Positions 1 through 12,277 of a stretch of DNA of 64,000 nucleotides are shown here, in pieces. A model generated the notes under the pieces. That model was not told the origin of the DNA, did no database searches, and saw only the letters and a program-made list of their open reading frames with translations. The position numbers and the translations under genes were made by a program. The stretch is from Pleodorina starrii (lineage: Eukaryota; Chlorophyta; Chlorophyceae; Chlamydomonadales; Volvocaceae). Each line of letters begins with the position of its first letter. Position 1 is the stretch's first letter. The DNA is taken from contig BRXU01000004.1 in NCBI GenBank assembly GCA_030267565.1, positions 6,712,001-6,776,000 of the forward strand, in the 5' to 3' direction.

Positions 1-462
1 GAGGGGAGGGGCGCGAGAGGGGGTAGGGAAAAGAGGTGAAGAGGCAGAGTGAGGGTTGGGGGTGAGTGCGAGTGAGGAGGCGCCGTCGCGGGAGGAGCAG
101 CAGAACAAGGCGCACACGAAGCGGGAATCCGCTGGAGAATACCGCTGGAGATGAATGGAAGGATATGGGTGGATGGGCGGTGCTGCTGATGGAAGCTGCA
201 TGGTTTCCGGGGGTGAAATGGAGGGTGTCTACGCCGACGTTGCCCCACGCAAGCAAGAACGCCCATTCCTGATGCACTACTCGGTCACACCGTCGCATAC
301 AGCAACATCAACCTGCCAGCCACCCACCCCGCCCCCACTTAACCAAGGCCAAAACACCCTGCCCAGCCTCTCTCCCACCAACGTTTTGCCGCACCGCCGT
401 TTTTCCCCGCCAGTCCACCCACCCAACCCCCACCCCCAAACCCTCCCTTCCCCCTTCCGCAC

Positions 463-3400
463 CTGCACCACGCTGTTGGAGAGCCACGGGATGAAGCCGT
501 ACTTGTTCAGTGCCGCTGCCATGGCAATGAGCGCCGCGAACCAGGTGAGGGTGTCCCAGGCGGCGTTGTTGTTGAGGCACTCCTTCCAGGTCACCACGTT
601 GGTCACCAGCAGTATGAACAGACCCACGATGGCGGCCGCGACGGCGTTGATGCCCACCGAGCCGCCGAAGATCCACAGAGCCACAGTGATCGCAAAGGCG
701 CCTGTGGGTTTGCGTGCCGCACGTGGGGGCCGGTGGCGGGGCAGGAGGCGGTGGGGTTTAGTGTTTGGTGGGGTTTGGTGTTTGGCGGGGTTTGGTGTTT
801 GGTGGGGTTTGGTGTTTGGTGGGGTTTGGTGGGCTGGACGGTTTGGTGGCGGGTGGGGGTTCGAGTCGCCGAGTCGTCAGTCGAGGCCGGACGGCAGTAA
901 CAGGAAGGAAGCGGAGGAGAAGTGAGAGCCGGGTAGCGAGCGAGCCGGGTACCGAACGAATGGGCGCGCGGGGGGCACCACACACCAGCCCGCGGAGAAC
1001 GGGGGATGCTTCTGGTGCCGAGGCAACAGCCCTTGGGCGGACGGACAGACCCGCGTTATAAGACGTCGGCTCACCGGCGGTGATCTTCTCGTTGACGCTC
1101 ATGGGGCCCAGCTTGTCCAGCTCCTTGGCGGCAGCAGCCGGGGCGTCAGGGGTGTCCTTGACCTGTTTTGAGGCACGTGCGAGCGAGCGGGTATCGTAGG
1201 TGGGACGGAGGCAGAAGGGCGGCGATTGAGGGGGGTTGCGCAATCAGGCGACAAGGGAGGAGGCGCACTGACACAGACCAGGCCCAGCCACGCCCGCTGC
1301 GCAGCTGATTTCCAAGCCTCACCCACCCCACCCGTGCTTATCCCTGGCATGCCTTAGACGCCGATGCTGCGCCCCCCCCCAAAAATACACCGTCCACAAC
1401 CACTCACAGTTCCCCACCCTCGAGCCCCTGCCTCAACCCTATCAAACATCGCGTTAAAGACATCACTACGCGTTCATCAGCGCGACGATTTTGCCCTGGC
1501 GCACGCGACTTGGATTGCGCGGCTTGTATCGCCGCCACAATGCGCTGCGCTCCGCATCGCAACCCGGAACAAGCAACAGCAAGGCACATCAACCCACTCA
1601 AGCCCGCGCAAGCGCACCTCCGGCGGGTACAGCACGTAGAGGATGAGCGGCACCGAGATGAGCGCCACCAGTCCGGGCACCAGGCCCGCCAGCGCCCAGG
1701 TGCCCCAGCTAATGTTGATGCCGGCAGAGGCAGCCAGGTTGACGGCCAGCGGGTTGGCGGCCATGGCGGTGATGAACATGGCCGAGGAGACGGTGGTGGT
1801 CTGAGGGAGGTCAGGGGGGATTGGGCGGAGGTGAGTCAGGGTGTGTGAGTTGGGGGGCGGCGGCGGTGGGGAGAAATGGGTGCAGCGTATGGCATGGCGA
1901 GTGTTCGAAGCAGGGGTTCGGAGCTTCGCGGCGCGCTCCAGGGAGGTCGTGATAGGGACATGATGGCACGGGGACTTCGGGGACTTCAGGGCTGCAGACT
2001 TCGATGCGGGTCAAGAAGCCTTTCCTGTGTGAATTACACAAGAGTGTTTCGACCCCGCGTGGCCGCTGCTCCGACAGCCCAGAACAGCTGGTTGCGCGCC
2101 GCCGTGCCCCGCATTCCCCTCACACTGTCGCACCTCTCGCGCCCCGCCGGCCGCCTTACCCCCCTCCCCCACCGCCCCGCCGGCCCCCACCGCCGCACGC
2201 ACCTGGAAGCAGGTCTTCATGACGTACGCGCCCATCTTCTTGGCGGTTCCCTTCTCCGGGTCGGAGCCGCACGCCAGGCACAGAGCCTTGGCCAGCGGGA
2301 AGAAGATGCCGCCTGCGAATCCCGAATTGTTGGGTCAAGAATTGGGGTTACGGTAAGGGGGGTGATAGGGCTCATCCGGCCTGTCATGTCAGCAGTAGAT
2401 CCCCCGATAGATTGACCAGGCCTCCGACTTCCTCGGCTCGCTCCCACCCAGCCCAGCCCAGCGCCCGCCCTCCAGGGTATGCAAACCCCATCCCCCGGAC
2501 CCAGCCTGATTGTGTTGGATGGGGTGCGGTGTTGCAAGCTCGCCTCCCCAACCCGCCCACTTACGAACCCGTCCATCCGAGTCCGGTACCCAGCTACCCA
2601 CCCGCGCGCGCGGCCACCGAGGGGATGGCTGGCGACAGCAGCGCCTCGGCGAAGACGAGCGCGTAGGTCAGGCCCAGGGTGGTCTTCCCCAGTGCTCCCA
2701 CGATGGCGTAGGCGATGCGGTTGCCCAGACCCGACTTGATGAAGCCACCAGCCAGGAAGTAGGCGATGGCGATCAGCCACCTGCACCGGGGCAGCAGAGG
2801 CGCAGAAGAAAGTGGGGTCAGGTGGGGCGAGGGAGGCGGAGGTGCGGGATGGAGAGCTGGGCAAGGGCAGGGCGAAGGGGCGCGGGAAGGAGGAAGGCGA
2901 CGATGCACGGGAGATAGGTGGGACGAGGGGGCGCCCCCGCCACTATATACAACCACGGGCTGCTGTTGGCTTGACTCGTCCCCCAGGAGCGCTCCGTTTA
3001 CGCAAGTCGCAAGAATGGCTGCCGCAACACTGCGTGCCCGTAAGACCTGCCATGTTAGGGCTTTGCTTGGTCGGCATGTCAAGGTGTCAACGGCCATTCG
3101 CAAAGCACCACACATCCGTGTAGCTGCGAAACGCGGTCGCTGGGGTCCGTCCCCCCACACGGAGTGACATGGGTTGGTGCTGGATGAGCGCAACCCGGGT
3201 GCAGCCCTGCCTACCCGAACCATCAAAATTCCAGGCACGGGTCCCCCGGCCCCGACAGCATCACGAAAAAGCATTACGAAACACAATAAGTGCAAGGCTG
3301 GGCCAAAGCTTGACTGGATCCGAAGCAACCGGTACGCGCGAATCAGCAGCAACATGTTTCGGAAGAACTTACGGGATCTCCGAAGCAAACGCGCTGAACG

Positions 3401-3986
3401 CCTCAGCAAACGTCAGCACCTTTGTAACCATCGCAGCGCCCAGGCCGAGCACGGCCACAGCGCCCAGCGGCAGCGGCGTGGTAATGATGCCGACAATGGT
3501 GCCTGCAGAACGGCAAGCGCATACGCTTAGCTATACTTACCATACACACGCTTACTCACATGACCATGGAACAGAGCATGTGCAACCCAACCATGTAAGC
3601 GTTTCGGACTTTCCCTTGCTCTTACCGATGAAAACCGCCAGCAAGTGCCAAGCCTTGGTCGTCACGCCCGCCGGTGGCGGGATGAACCAGAGCAAAGCAG
3701 CAATACCGACGCAAATGCCAAGGTCCTTCATGTTGGCGCCCCACTTGAAAGCGGGCTTCGCGGGCGCGGGCGCAGGAGACGCTGCCGATGCGGTCACGGT
3801 CAACGAGCGCCGGCCCAGAGTTGTGGTCTTCTGAATCATACGGCTGTGCACAGGCAGCGGCGACATGCTGATGCCGCTGCGCAGGACCGGCGTGGTCGCG
3901 GTCCGCAACGCTGGTGATGGCGCGGGAGCGGGGCGCCGCGTGGGCAGACCAGCGCGGAGGCCCTGGGCCTTAAGGAGGGTAGCCAT
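463..3986 (-). CDS. Chloroplast 2-oxoglutarate/malate translocator (DiT/OMT family), 3' end off window
   Basis: This gene encodes an inner-envelope dicarboxylate antiporter of the DASS/CitT type that swaps malate for 2-oxoglutarate, linking plastid ammonia assimilation to cytosolic carbon. I place seven exons at 3986-3626, 3502-3373, 2780-2602, 2312-2203, 1800-1618, 1162-1075 and 701-463; all junctions are GT-AG and in phase, giving 430 codons. The first ~85 residues, starting MATLLKAQGLRAG, are Arg/Ser/Ala-rich and resemble a transit peptide. They are followed by WGANMKDLGICVG and several membrane segments. Family blocks include SVAARAGGIFFPLAKALC, ITAMAANPLAVNLA, and TWKECL plus WDTLTWFAALIAMA. 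Known DiT proteins run about 140 residues past this last block, so the C-terminus lies left of base 1. A glutamate/malate paralogue (DiT2) or LCI20-type transporter cannot be excluded. Bases 1-462 read as intron. Confidence 0.9.
750..836. repeat. G/T-rich intronic minisatellite
   Basis: The unit GGGGTTTGGTGTTTGGT recurs about five times with small changes. It lies in the intron between the sixth and seventh exons of the dicarboxylate translocator gene and has no coding role. Confidence 0.8.
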
Positions 3987-5044
3987 CGCTGCTGCTTACG
4001 GACCGCAAGGCTGACGAAGCGACCGAAATAATCCTTTCGGAAACGATGTCGACCGACACAGTGGCCTGGTGCGCTAGCCCAAAACAAATGGGCACACAAG
4101 AACGTAGTCTCCCAGACTAACGCGGACAAGACTACTTGTCAGTCGCATGGAGCATTTGGAGGGGCGACCGGACGGAAGATTTCTGTTCGTACATAATCGG
4201 TGCAGCAATCAGCACACGGCAAAGTAATGCCGATCGCTGTGCACATTTAAATGTAAGTAAGCTGTGTCTAATGCTGTACATTTTCAGAGTTACAGCATAA
4301 GATGACCCACAGTGACCCAAATGCAAGAGCGCAACTTGGCGAAGCACGTGCTCCGCCCATGACCATGCTGTATAATGGTGCGTTCGGCTCATCGATCAAC
4401 AGCAGTTGACACACTCCTAGATTCCGTGCAGACGCAAGGCTGCCGGTAAGCGGTGGTGATAAGCGGGCAAAACCCTTCACGTCAATGCACTCCAGTGCAC
4501 TGATGGAGGGGAGAGAGTCAGGAAGATGTAGGTGGAGGAACGCTAGCCCGCGGCGTCGGCCAAGCACGTCTGGTCCCACCAGTCGGCTCAAATGCAGCAA
4601 GCACGGAGAGCCGCCGCCGTACGGCTCTCAACTGTCCTGAGCTCGCAATCATGGCATCTGCGATGAGCTGACGCAGCACAATGCAGGCGAGCGCACTAGG
4701 GATTCTGCAGCTCAACAGCACCGGCGGGATGCGCGGTCTGGGCCTTGGCCCTGATGTGAGCGTATGCACAGCGGCGTATGGGAGGAGCGGTTTGGCCAAC
4801 GCGAGGATTCGTTGGGGAGCTGTTGTGTTCTCTTTGCGGTCCGTGAAACCACATCACAATTATGCACACGTGGACATCAATAGTTAGGAATGTCCGGCGC
4901 TGCCGGGTGCCCCACTGCAGTCGCTGCCGTACCAGCTCGCTGCCGTACGGGCAACAGAACATCCAGTCGCGGACGGATAGTCGTTTGATTTTGCACATCA
5001 CCATAGCCGCTAGTCCGATAGTTTCAGCTGGCATACCTGCAATA
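3987..5044. other. Divergent intergenic region
   Basis: This stretch separates the start codons of the head-to-head translocator and NudC genes, so it should hold both promoters and 5' UTRs. Several short ORFs cross it but none has a recognisable motif or consistent splice partners. A TATA-like TATAATGG occurs near 4371. No repeat stands out. Confidence 0.6.
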
Positions 5045-8000
5045 ATGCCAAACCAGTGCGTGATCGAGGACGTCACGGACAAATGGGACCCAGTCGAGGG
5101 CGACAAACAGCTGGGGGACATGTTGATCAAGCATGACGGTGATGCGCAAAAATTCCTTACGACAGTTCTTGACTTTCTGAAACGGAAATCGAACTTTTTC
5201 AAAGGCGATGAACCCAAGCGGAGGGTTCTCGAAGCTTACAAGGAGGTGGGCCCGGCCTTACCTTCATAATGAGCCATTAAAACTTATCTTTACGAATTTT
5301 TGGTGATGGGAACGCAGCGCTGATCTATGAAAGAGTCGGCCCGCCGTGCTTGTTTGGCGGGCATTTGCAGGTTGCCGGCGAGGTCGGTGCTGTTGCTGGC
5401 ATGAAGGGAGGCTTCCTCGGCGGGAGCAAACCAGCTGAAGCAAAGGTAGTCTGCTGGGCAGACCTGTTGTCGCCCTTGCGGGCATTGACACCAGCACACC
5501 CAACCCGTGCCAACGACACGGGCCCGCAGCCCTGCCTTCGAAACCAACTCTTGTTACCGCACATGCCAGCCTTCTGCCCCTTAATGCTATATTTCTAAGC
5601 TTGGTACATGCCGTTCGCTGCGTGAATGACTGCCAGCCCGCGTATGCCTTGCAGACGCCGGCCGCGGAGGGCAAGCCCTCAACCACCTCTGCCCCAGCGG
5701 CAGCGGACGCGGCCGCCCCTGCGGCGGCCCAGCCCTCCCCAGCTACGACGGGTGAGCCCATTTTGCTGTAGCCCGTAAACCTTTTGTTGGTCCTGTAGCA
5801 CTGCCCCAGCAGCAATAGCTTTGAGAGGACGCGCAGCCCTGTGCCCCCCAGCCTGTGACAAGGACCAAACATACCTTCCGCGCCTTATCTTTCTGAGGTC
5901 ATAGTGGCGTGATAAGGTGAATTTTGAAGGACTGGAAGAGAAATAAATATGAACTGAAAGGGGAGGAGTTATCACCAGTGTGTCGTACGCAGTCCGTTGG
6001 TTCGCCCGTGGCTGTGCTGACTTCACGGCATGTCCCTTCCTCAGAGGCCGCCGCGGCGCCAGCTCCAGCGGCGGAAGCGGAGGCAGCGGCGGCGCCCGCG
6101 GAGGCAGTGGCGGGACCGTCTGAGACGGCGGAGGCCGCAGCTGCAGCGGCGGAGGCCGGGCCTTTGACGACAGCAGCTGCGGCAGCGGAGGGCGGCGAGG
6201 AGGAGGACGGCGAGCAGAAGAGCAAGGGCATCAGTAAGCCTTCCATCTCGCGACGGGGCGGGTCACTGCGGGACTCGTGCGCAAGGGCACGCAAGCGCGC
6301 TCCCTCCCTGGCGTTCCGGCCCCATGGGCTAAGCCCGCCCTCCTCGATCCTGAGCCCCGGCATCGCCACCGCCCGTCAGACCCTGACCCGTCAGTCACCC
6401 CACCTCCACCTCCATTCCAAACTCTCAGCGGGTTATGAACTGCCGAACCCTTGACGGTTTTCTCAACAGTAACTAGTGCCTGCCCGTTAACGGTATCAAC
6501 CGCCGACATTCATTCCGAGCTCGCGCCGCATTTTTCCGCGATTCCCTCCGCGATCCCCGCCCGCCCTCCCTCCTGATCAGAGCCCAACTCCGCCCGCGGC
6601 GCCGACATGGACCGCTACAGCTGGGGCCAGACCCTGAGCGAGGTGACCGTCAGCGTGCCCGTCCCCAAGGGCACCAAGGGCCGCATGTTGGATGTGGTCA
6701 TCACCAAGTCCCACTTCAAGCTGGGGCTCAAGGGCCAGTCGCCCATCCTGGAGGTGAGGGCGGGAGGTGAGGGCGGGAGGTGAGGGCGGGCACAGCTGCA
6801 CAGCTGCACGCTGCCCGGTCGGGTGATGAAGAAGATAACTCCCCCTCCCTGTTCCCTGTTCCCCTCCCTCCATTCCTCCTCCCCGCAAGTGTGGTAAAGG
6901 ACGTTTGTCAGCTTCTCAGCCTACTGCCTCTTTGAACTGTCATACTCTACCTCCCCCTTTCCCTCTTTACCTTCCCTTCCCAAACAAACACACACACATA
7001 CGCATACGCATACGCACACGCTCACGCACCCCCCCCACACACACACACAGGTCCGTTCACTAACGCCGTCTCCGTCTCCGCTGCGGTATCTTCTTTTTAC
7101 CCCCACCCCCACCCCCCACGCAGGGTGAGTTCAGTGAGCCGGTCAAGCCGGATGACTCGATGTGGAACATCGTGGACAATGTGGTGGAGGTGACGCTGGC
7201 CAAGGCGGAGGGGATGCACTGGTGGGCGGCGGTCATCAAGGGCGAGCCGGCCATCGACACGCAAAAGGTGACGCACGGCAGAGCGCAGAAGGAAGAGCGT
7301 TGCAACGCGTTCCTGCCTTCCTGCCAGCGCGGAGGGCTCCTGTGGGCAGTTGTGCTTCACCGATGCTGTTGTTTCGCCCAGCAGGCTTGGAACCACAAAG
7401 CCAGAGGGTCAGGGGTGAGGGATATAAAAAAAATCGCAGCGGAGAAGGAGACGGGTGAGGGATCACGCATGCGCTCATAACCCTCTCCCTCCTTACGGGA
7501 CTTCGTCCCCTCGTTCCTTGTTTCCTCTCCTGTCGTCGCTGTGCAGGTGGAGCCGGAGAACAGCAAGCTGAGCGACTTGGACTCGGAGACGCGCAAGACG
7601 GTGGAGAAGATGATGGTGGGTGCCTGGGAAGTGCTGGGAAGCGCTGGGAGGATGCTGTGTGGGAGGGTTGAAGAGTTGAAGGGCGCGTTGGCCACAGCCA
7701 AGGGGCTGGGCGCCAAGGGCTGGGTGGCAGGGCAGGTGTTGGGGCTGCCAATCCCTGTGCCCCTCCCTTCTGCTCGTCCGTAATGCACCTGCACCTCCTC
7801 GTCCTCGTCCTGCTAGAGCGAGGCGCGGGGGCCGCCTCCCCGGGCCCCTGGACCCTGACCTGGCTCAGACCCAGGCCTTCGTCAGATCCGGGGCCGCCTC
7901 AGTATGTCCGGCCGCGCGGGCAGATCGGACCCACTTCATGATATGAAGTCTTCCATTCCCCCGGCAATGGCTGACCCACTCGCGTCATCCTTCTTACGGT

Positions 8001-8224
8001 ACCCCCGGCCTTCGCCCTGGCGCCTGCCCCCCCTGCTCACAGTGACTCATTGTTATATAAAGGAGCATATCACGCCCTGACCCTCCCCCCTACTGACGCA
8101 GTTCGACCAGCGCCAGAAGGCCCTCGGCCTTCCCACCAGCGACGAGCTGCAGAAGCAGGAGATGATCAAGAAGTTTATGTCGGCGCACCCCGAGATGGAC
8201 TTTTCAAAGGCCAAAATCATGTGA
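5045..8224 (+). CDS. NUDC: NudC / BOBBER1-type nuclear distribution co-chaperone
   Basis: NudC proteins are cytosolic co-chaperones of the p23/CS class; BOBBER1 in Arabidopsis is needed for heat tolerance and development. Seven exons fit in phase: 5045-5245, 5655-5751, 6045-6233, 6581-6753, 7124-7267, 7547-7615 and 8102-8224, giving 331 residues. The N-terminal NudC helix region (about 20-65, with [16 protein letters not shown]) is followed by an Ala/Glu/Pro-rich linker (about 70-160). The CS domain (about 172-262) starts at [20 protein letters not shown] and includes [21 protein letters not shown] and [10 protein letters not shown]. The C-terminal tail [18 protein letters not shown] followed by [12 protein letters not shown] is the family signature. 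The start at 5045 is the ATG beginning [10 protein letters not shown]; an upstream in-frame extension has no family similarity. I am very confident of the family. Confidence 0.95.
6985..7050. repeat. CA-rich microsatellite in NudC intron 4
   Basis: Alternating ACACAC, ACGCAT and CACACG runs, broken by a C tract, sit directly before a copy of the dispersed GATACCGCAGCGG repeat. Non-coding. Confidence 0.7.
7051..7098 (-). repeat. Dispersed intronic repeat, copy A
   Basis: Read on the minus strand, this 48-bp segment matches 27609-27656 with only two differences. It contains the core GATACCGCAGCGG followed by GAGACGGAGACGG. It lies in intron 4 of the NudC gene; copy B is in a FAD2 intron. A weaker relative is at about 7421-7454. 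Confidence 0.8.
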
Positions 8225-10126
8225 GGCGCTCGGCAGGGGTCGAACTTGGCAGATGCAGGGGAAGGATATTAGTGAAGCGCCAAGCAGAGGGTGGTGACGG
8301 GGGCCTTCGGAACAGGAGGCCTTTCGGTGACGCTTGGCTTGCGGATAGAGAACGGCGCGACGGCCCTTTAGGGGGAGTTTTGGCCCTCCCGAAAGGGCGT
8401 GAAGTCAGACGCCAGGGAGCGGCAGCCCGGAGCGGCGCGGCAGGGAGGGGACGCGGAAGGGAAGGGCGTTGCATCGAAGGGCCTTTGGGACGTTTGGGCT
8501 GGTCTGTCAGCGGGCAACGGGCAGCTGAGGGGCGTCGAGCAAGGAGGCGGGGGAGGGCAGCGGCTTTTCGGGTGGGCGCGGAACGTCCCATGGCCCTAGG
8601 GCTGAGCCCCACAGGTTTGGTTACGATGCAACCAAGCAGGCGGCCTTAGCTGCGGATTGGAGGGTGTGTGGTCAGGCCGGTGCTGCCAGTGCGGAGCACG
8701 CACGCAGACCGCGCGGTGATTCGGAACGGAGGGTTGTGACGTTGAACGTGCCCCGCAGCAATGGCGGGGGCAGCAGTCGTGCCCCGTGCGCGTTGGTGGA
8801 CGTCGCGCGGCTGCAGCAGCAGCAGGCAAGAGGAGAACGTTGGTGGCGCAGCAGATCGCCGCTTGGGGGCCGGGAGGACTGCAAACTTGCGGTAGTTCGT
8901 ACTGGTGGTTAACAGTGGGCTGCAGGCCCTGCCCCCGAGAGGCCCCCCGAGTTCATTCGGAAGGCATACGGTAACCAACCGGCCGTAGAGCCAGCAGATC
9001 AGCTGCAGCACGCTGGTGCCACACAGACTGGACCGAGCGAACCTGGGGGGATAGCACCGACTGGCGTGAGCCCCCGGGGATAGGAGCCATGACGCTTCCG
9101 AATTAGCGGTGGGCCTCGACCCCCCATTCGACTTGACAGGAGTTCACGGCCTGCACCGAGAAGCGGTCGCCGCACATGGCCCCCCCAAACGAAATGGTCC
9201 CTCACGCTCCCGGCGGTCCCCACCGGTTGTGAATACCTACACCAGTTGCGGAACCATGCTGGCTGCATCTCCGCAAAGTCTTCATGGCCGCGCTCTATTG
9301 ATACGGTACCTAGGGTGCACTGATTAGTAATGTACCAACTGCTGCTAATTTAGGCTGACTTGCGTCCGATGAGGGAGGGAGGCGCAGTGCGTGATCTACA
9401 ATTACAGACAGCATGCCATGCCGTGACTGCTCCCAAGCAACCGCGAACACCCCGAAGAACCCCAAGTAAGGCGCCGAACCAGACACATGCTGTCAGCTGT
9501 CATTTCAAGTTCAATCAGCGCCCGGCCCGTGTTGATTGTACTACATGTACTGCACTAGGAGCGTACGACGGGCCCAGACCACGTCGGCATTTTGCTACAT
9601 CGACCTTGCGGCGGTGGCGGCTACCCCTTTGCCCGCACGACCTTCCCACCCATTTCCGAAAGTTAGGAGCCGTATGCCAACACCGCAACGGACCAATGGC
9701 CACAACCAAACATGCTCCAAAGGTAAAATGGAGATGAGACGCCACCAACTTGTTGCGAACAATACAACTCCGCTCGATGCAACGGGCAAGGTGCACAATT
9801 CAACCCCAGGAAAAGAGCTGCACGCAACGAATTCCTCCCAATTTGCCTGTGCTGGGGCCGGTGTTGGGGCCTATATCCCCATCCCAATCACACGGCCCCG
9901 GCCGCAGGAAAGCCGCACCAAGCTCCCTGCTCTTGTGTAATAGCCCCGGTGGCTTCGACAACGCCCGGGGACTTGCCTTGAACAGATGCGTCTGCTTCTC
10001 TCTGAGTACGTCCTGGGGCCGCACCTCCCTCCTGAGGAGGTGGAGCCAGCACCACCTCGATGGCAGCAGCCCGTGGCGCCAGCGCCGCGCGCCGTACTGT
10101 CGTGCACAGGAGTATGACATCTTGCT
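8225..10126. other. Convergent intergenic region (3' UTRs)
   Basis: This stretch lies between the stop codons of the convergent NudC and aquaporin genes. Six-frame reading shows only low-complexity frames with no recognisable domain. It probably holds both 3' UTRs. A minus-strand TGTAA (9402-9406) is a plausible polyadenylation signal for the aquaporin gene. Confidence 0.55.
9402..9406 (-). terminator. Candidate TGTAA polyadenylation signal (aquaporin gene)
   Basis: TGTAA on the minus strand lies about 720 bases beyond the aquaporin stop codon. TGTAA is the usual signal in Chlamydomonas-type algae; assignment rests on position only. Confidence 0.35.
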
Positions 10127-12277
10127 TTAGGCGTAGGCCGAGCCGCCAGCGGGGTCGCCGGTGGCAGCTCCTCCGCGGCCGGTGCCCAGCAGCGGGTCAG
10201 ACAGGCCGGGGGTGCCCAGTTGGGTGCCGGTACCGGTGAAGGCATCGGGGCGGGGGCCTGTGGGGGGGAGGTAGAAGGGGAGGCGAGTCAGGGGAGTCGG
10301 CGGATGACGTGCTGTCGGTGTAGAGTGGGGACAAGGTACCGGTATACGGCCTTACGGCGACGACCATGGCATGCGCAGTGCATGTCAAGACAGGAACAAC
10401 ATCGCGAGCAGCAACGGAGGCAGCGGAGAGGCATCGCCACTTGCTGTACAGGGCCCTGCAGGCGGTTACTAGGAAGAGGCACATGCCGCAGCCGCCGGGA
10501 CCGACGCCGCCGCCGCAGTCGCAGGCGCGCAGGCGCCGTGGACCCCAGACCACAGACACTCCCGGAAGCGCGCCACCAGCGCGCCCGCCCGCCCGCCCGG
10601 AGGCCCACCCACCTCCCATGTACATGCCCAGTCCGTGCACCGGCCACACCCAGGCCACCGCCGCGCCGATAGCCGCCAGCTGCGCTAGCAGGTAGGACCA
10701 GCCCCACGAGATGTTGCAGCGGTAGACCACCATGTTGGCGATCACGCGGGCGGGGTTGAGCGGGGAGCCACCCGTGTAGAAGCCACCTGCGGGGGGGGAG
10801 AGAGCGGGGGTTGGGAGGTTGACGGAGGTTGCGGGGAGGTGAGTGGGGTCGGGCGGGGCAAGAAAAGAGGTACCGGTATGCCCAGGACGGGGCAGCACAG
10901 CAAGCAGGCAGAAGGGTCTTGTCCGTAGACCCACGGGTCGCTCGTCGTCCACTTTGCCCACTTCGGCCCTCATAGTTGGTATCGAAGGCAGTACTCCGAA
11001 TTGGAGGTCTGCTCTCATCCCGTCAATTTTCCTAATTTTAACAACACAAGGGGCCCCAACTCGGTTAGTTCGGTTGAGAACGAGCTGCTGGTGTCGTTCG
11101 TTGGCTTACCGGTGGAGAGGGCGGCCAGCAGCGCCAGGCCGGCAGCCAGCGGGGCGGCAGTGCCTTGGCCGGGGCTCACGAAGACCGCGGTGTACATGAC
11201 TACAGGGGGGACGGTCGAAGGGGGGTAAAGAGGTGCGGACGAAAGACTTTTGGCGAAAAGGATTGTTTTGCGCAAGACAAAGATAAGCTGGGGCAAGGGC
11301 AAAGGTACTTATGGGCGGTTTCGCATCGCAAACTACGGTACCCGAACGACCCAAAACCCCGGATCCAAACCCCAGGCAGAGTTTTGCAGCGCCCAAAGAC
11401 GCAAGGAGCATTGCACCAACCCTTGCCTCCGCGTCCCCCCTATCCCCGAACCCGCAACAAGGCTCACGACACAGCCCTCATTACGACATCATTTCACACA
11501 ACCCTCCCCAAGTACGGCAACAGGGGCCAAGCAGCGGCAGCTGGCGCGCCCACGCACCATCACTCCGCCAGGCCCCTTGCACCCTCCGGCCTGCCTTCCT
11601 CCAGCATCGGACCCTCGAACCTCTTAACGAAACTCGCCGTCCAACCTCACCGACCGCCGTGCAACCTCACCGACCCTCCCCCAAAACACTCACCCGCCAG
11701 GAAGAAGAAGGTGCTGATAAACTCCCAGCCCCACAGCTCGGGTCCGTTCACGTGGCGCGGCGGAGAAAAGCAGCTCTCGCTGGGGCGGCCGATGTAGTTG
11801 TCGTACACCAGGCCCACCTGAATCAGCGCGCCGGCAATGGCGCCCAGGATCTGTACGACAGCGTACAGCAAGCCTCGAACCAGATCCACGTGGCCCGTGC
11901 CAGCGGCCGCCAGGCTAACGGCGGGGTTGAGGTGGCCGCCGCTCAGGTTGTACGTAAGATACACTGTGGTTGGCGGTTGGCAGTTGGCGGTTGGCAAGGG
12001 GTGGTTATCAGGTCGTGGCTTTGAAAAATTTCGATTGGTTGCTCCATAGAAGAGACGACGTGTGCCTGCCAGGGGTGCATCTCGCTCAGCAGCGGGCAGG
12101 TTGCAAAACGTCCGCGGTCATTGAGGGGAAGGGTGGGGTCCCAGCTCCCGGGTCACGCAACACGGTAAATGTCTCACTGATTGCGGCGAAGGCGGCGGCG
12201 GTCTCAATCGGCCCTCGCGACACGGCGCCGGAGTAGAGCTGGAATAGCAGGGTACCCAGGAACTCAGCCACCAGCGC
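10127..12277 (-). CDS. Aquaporin-like MIP channel, first exon not located
   Basis: A major intrinsic protein that forms a water or small-solute pore. Five exons fit in phase: 12277-12178, 11963-11694, 11199-11110, 10786-10613 and 10257-10127, giving 254 residues plus stop. The first begins ALVAEFLGTLLFQLYSGAV, which is transmembrane helix 1. The first half-helix is NLSGGHLNPAVSLA (NPA) and the second is FYTGGSPLNPARV (NPA plus the pore Arg). The C-terminal tail is Gly/Pro-rich. The frame is open upstream to about 12378 with no ATG, and CTGCAG at 12283-12278 is a good acceptor, so the initiator Met should sit in an exon between about 12300 and 13200 that I could not fix. Substrate cannot be read from sequence; Chlamydomonas MIP1 of contractile vacuoles is a possible relative. 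Confidence 0.88.

Noticed and set aside
1..462. Possible last exons of the dicarboxylate translocator
   Set aside because: Minus-strand frames here are Gly/Trp-rich without the expected membrane segments; read as intron.
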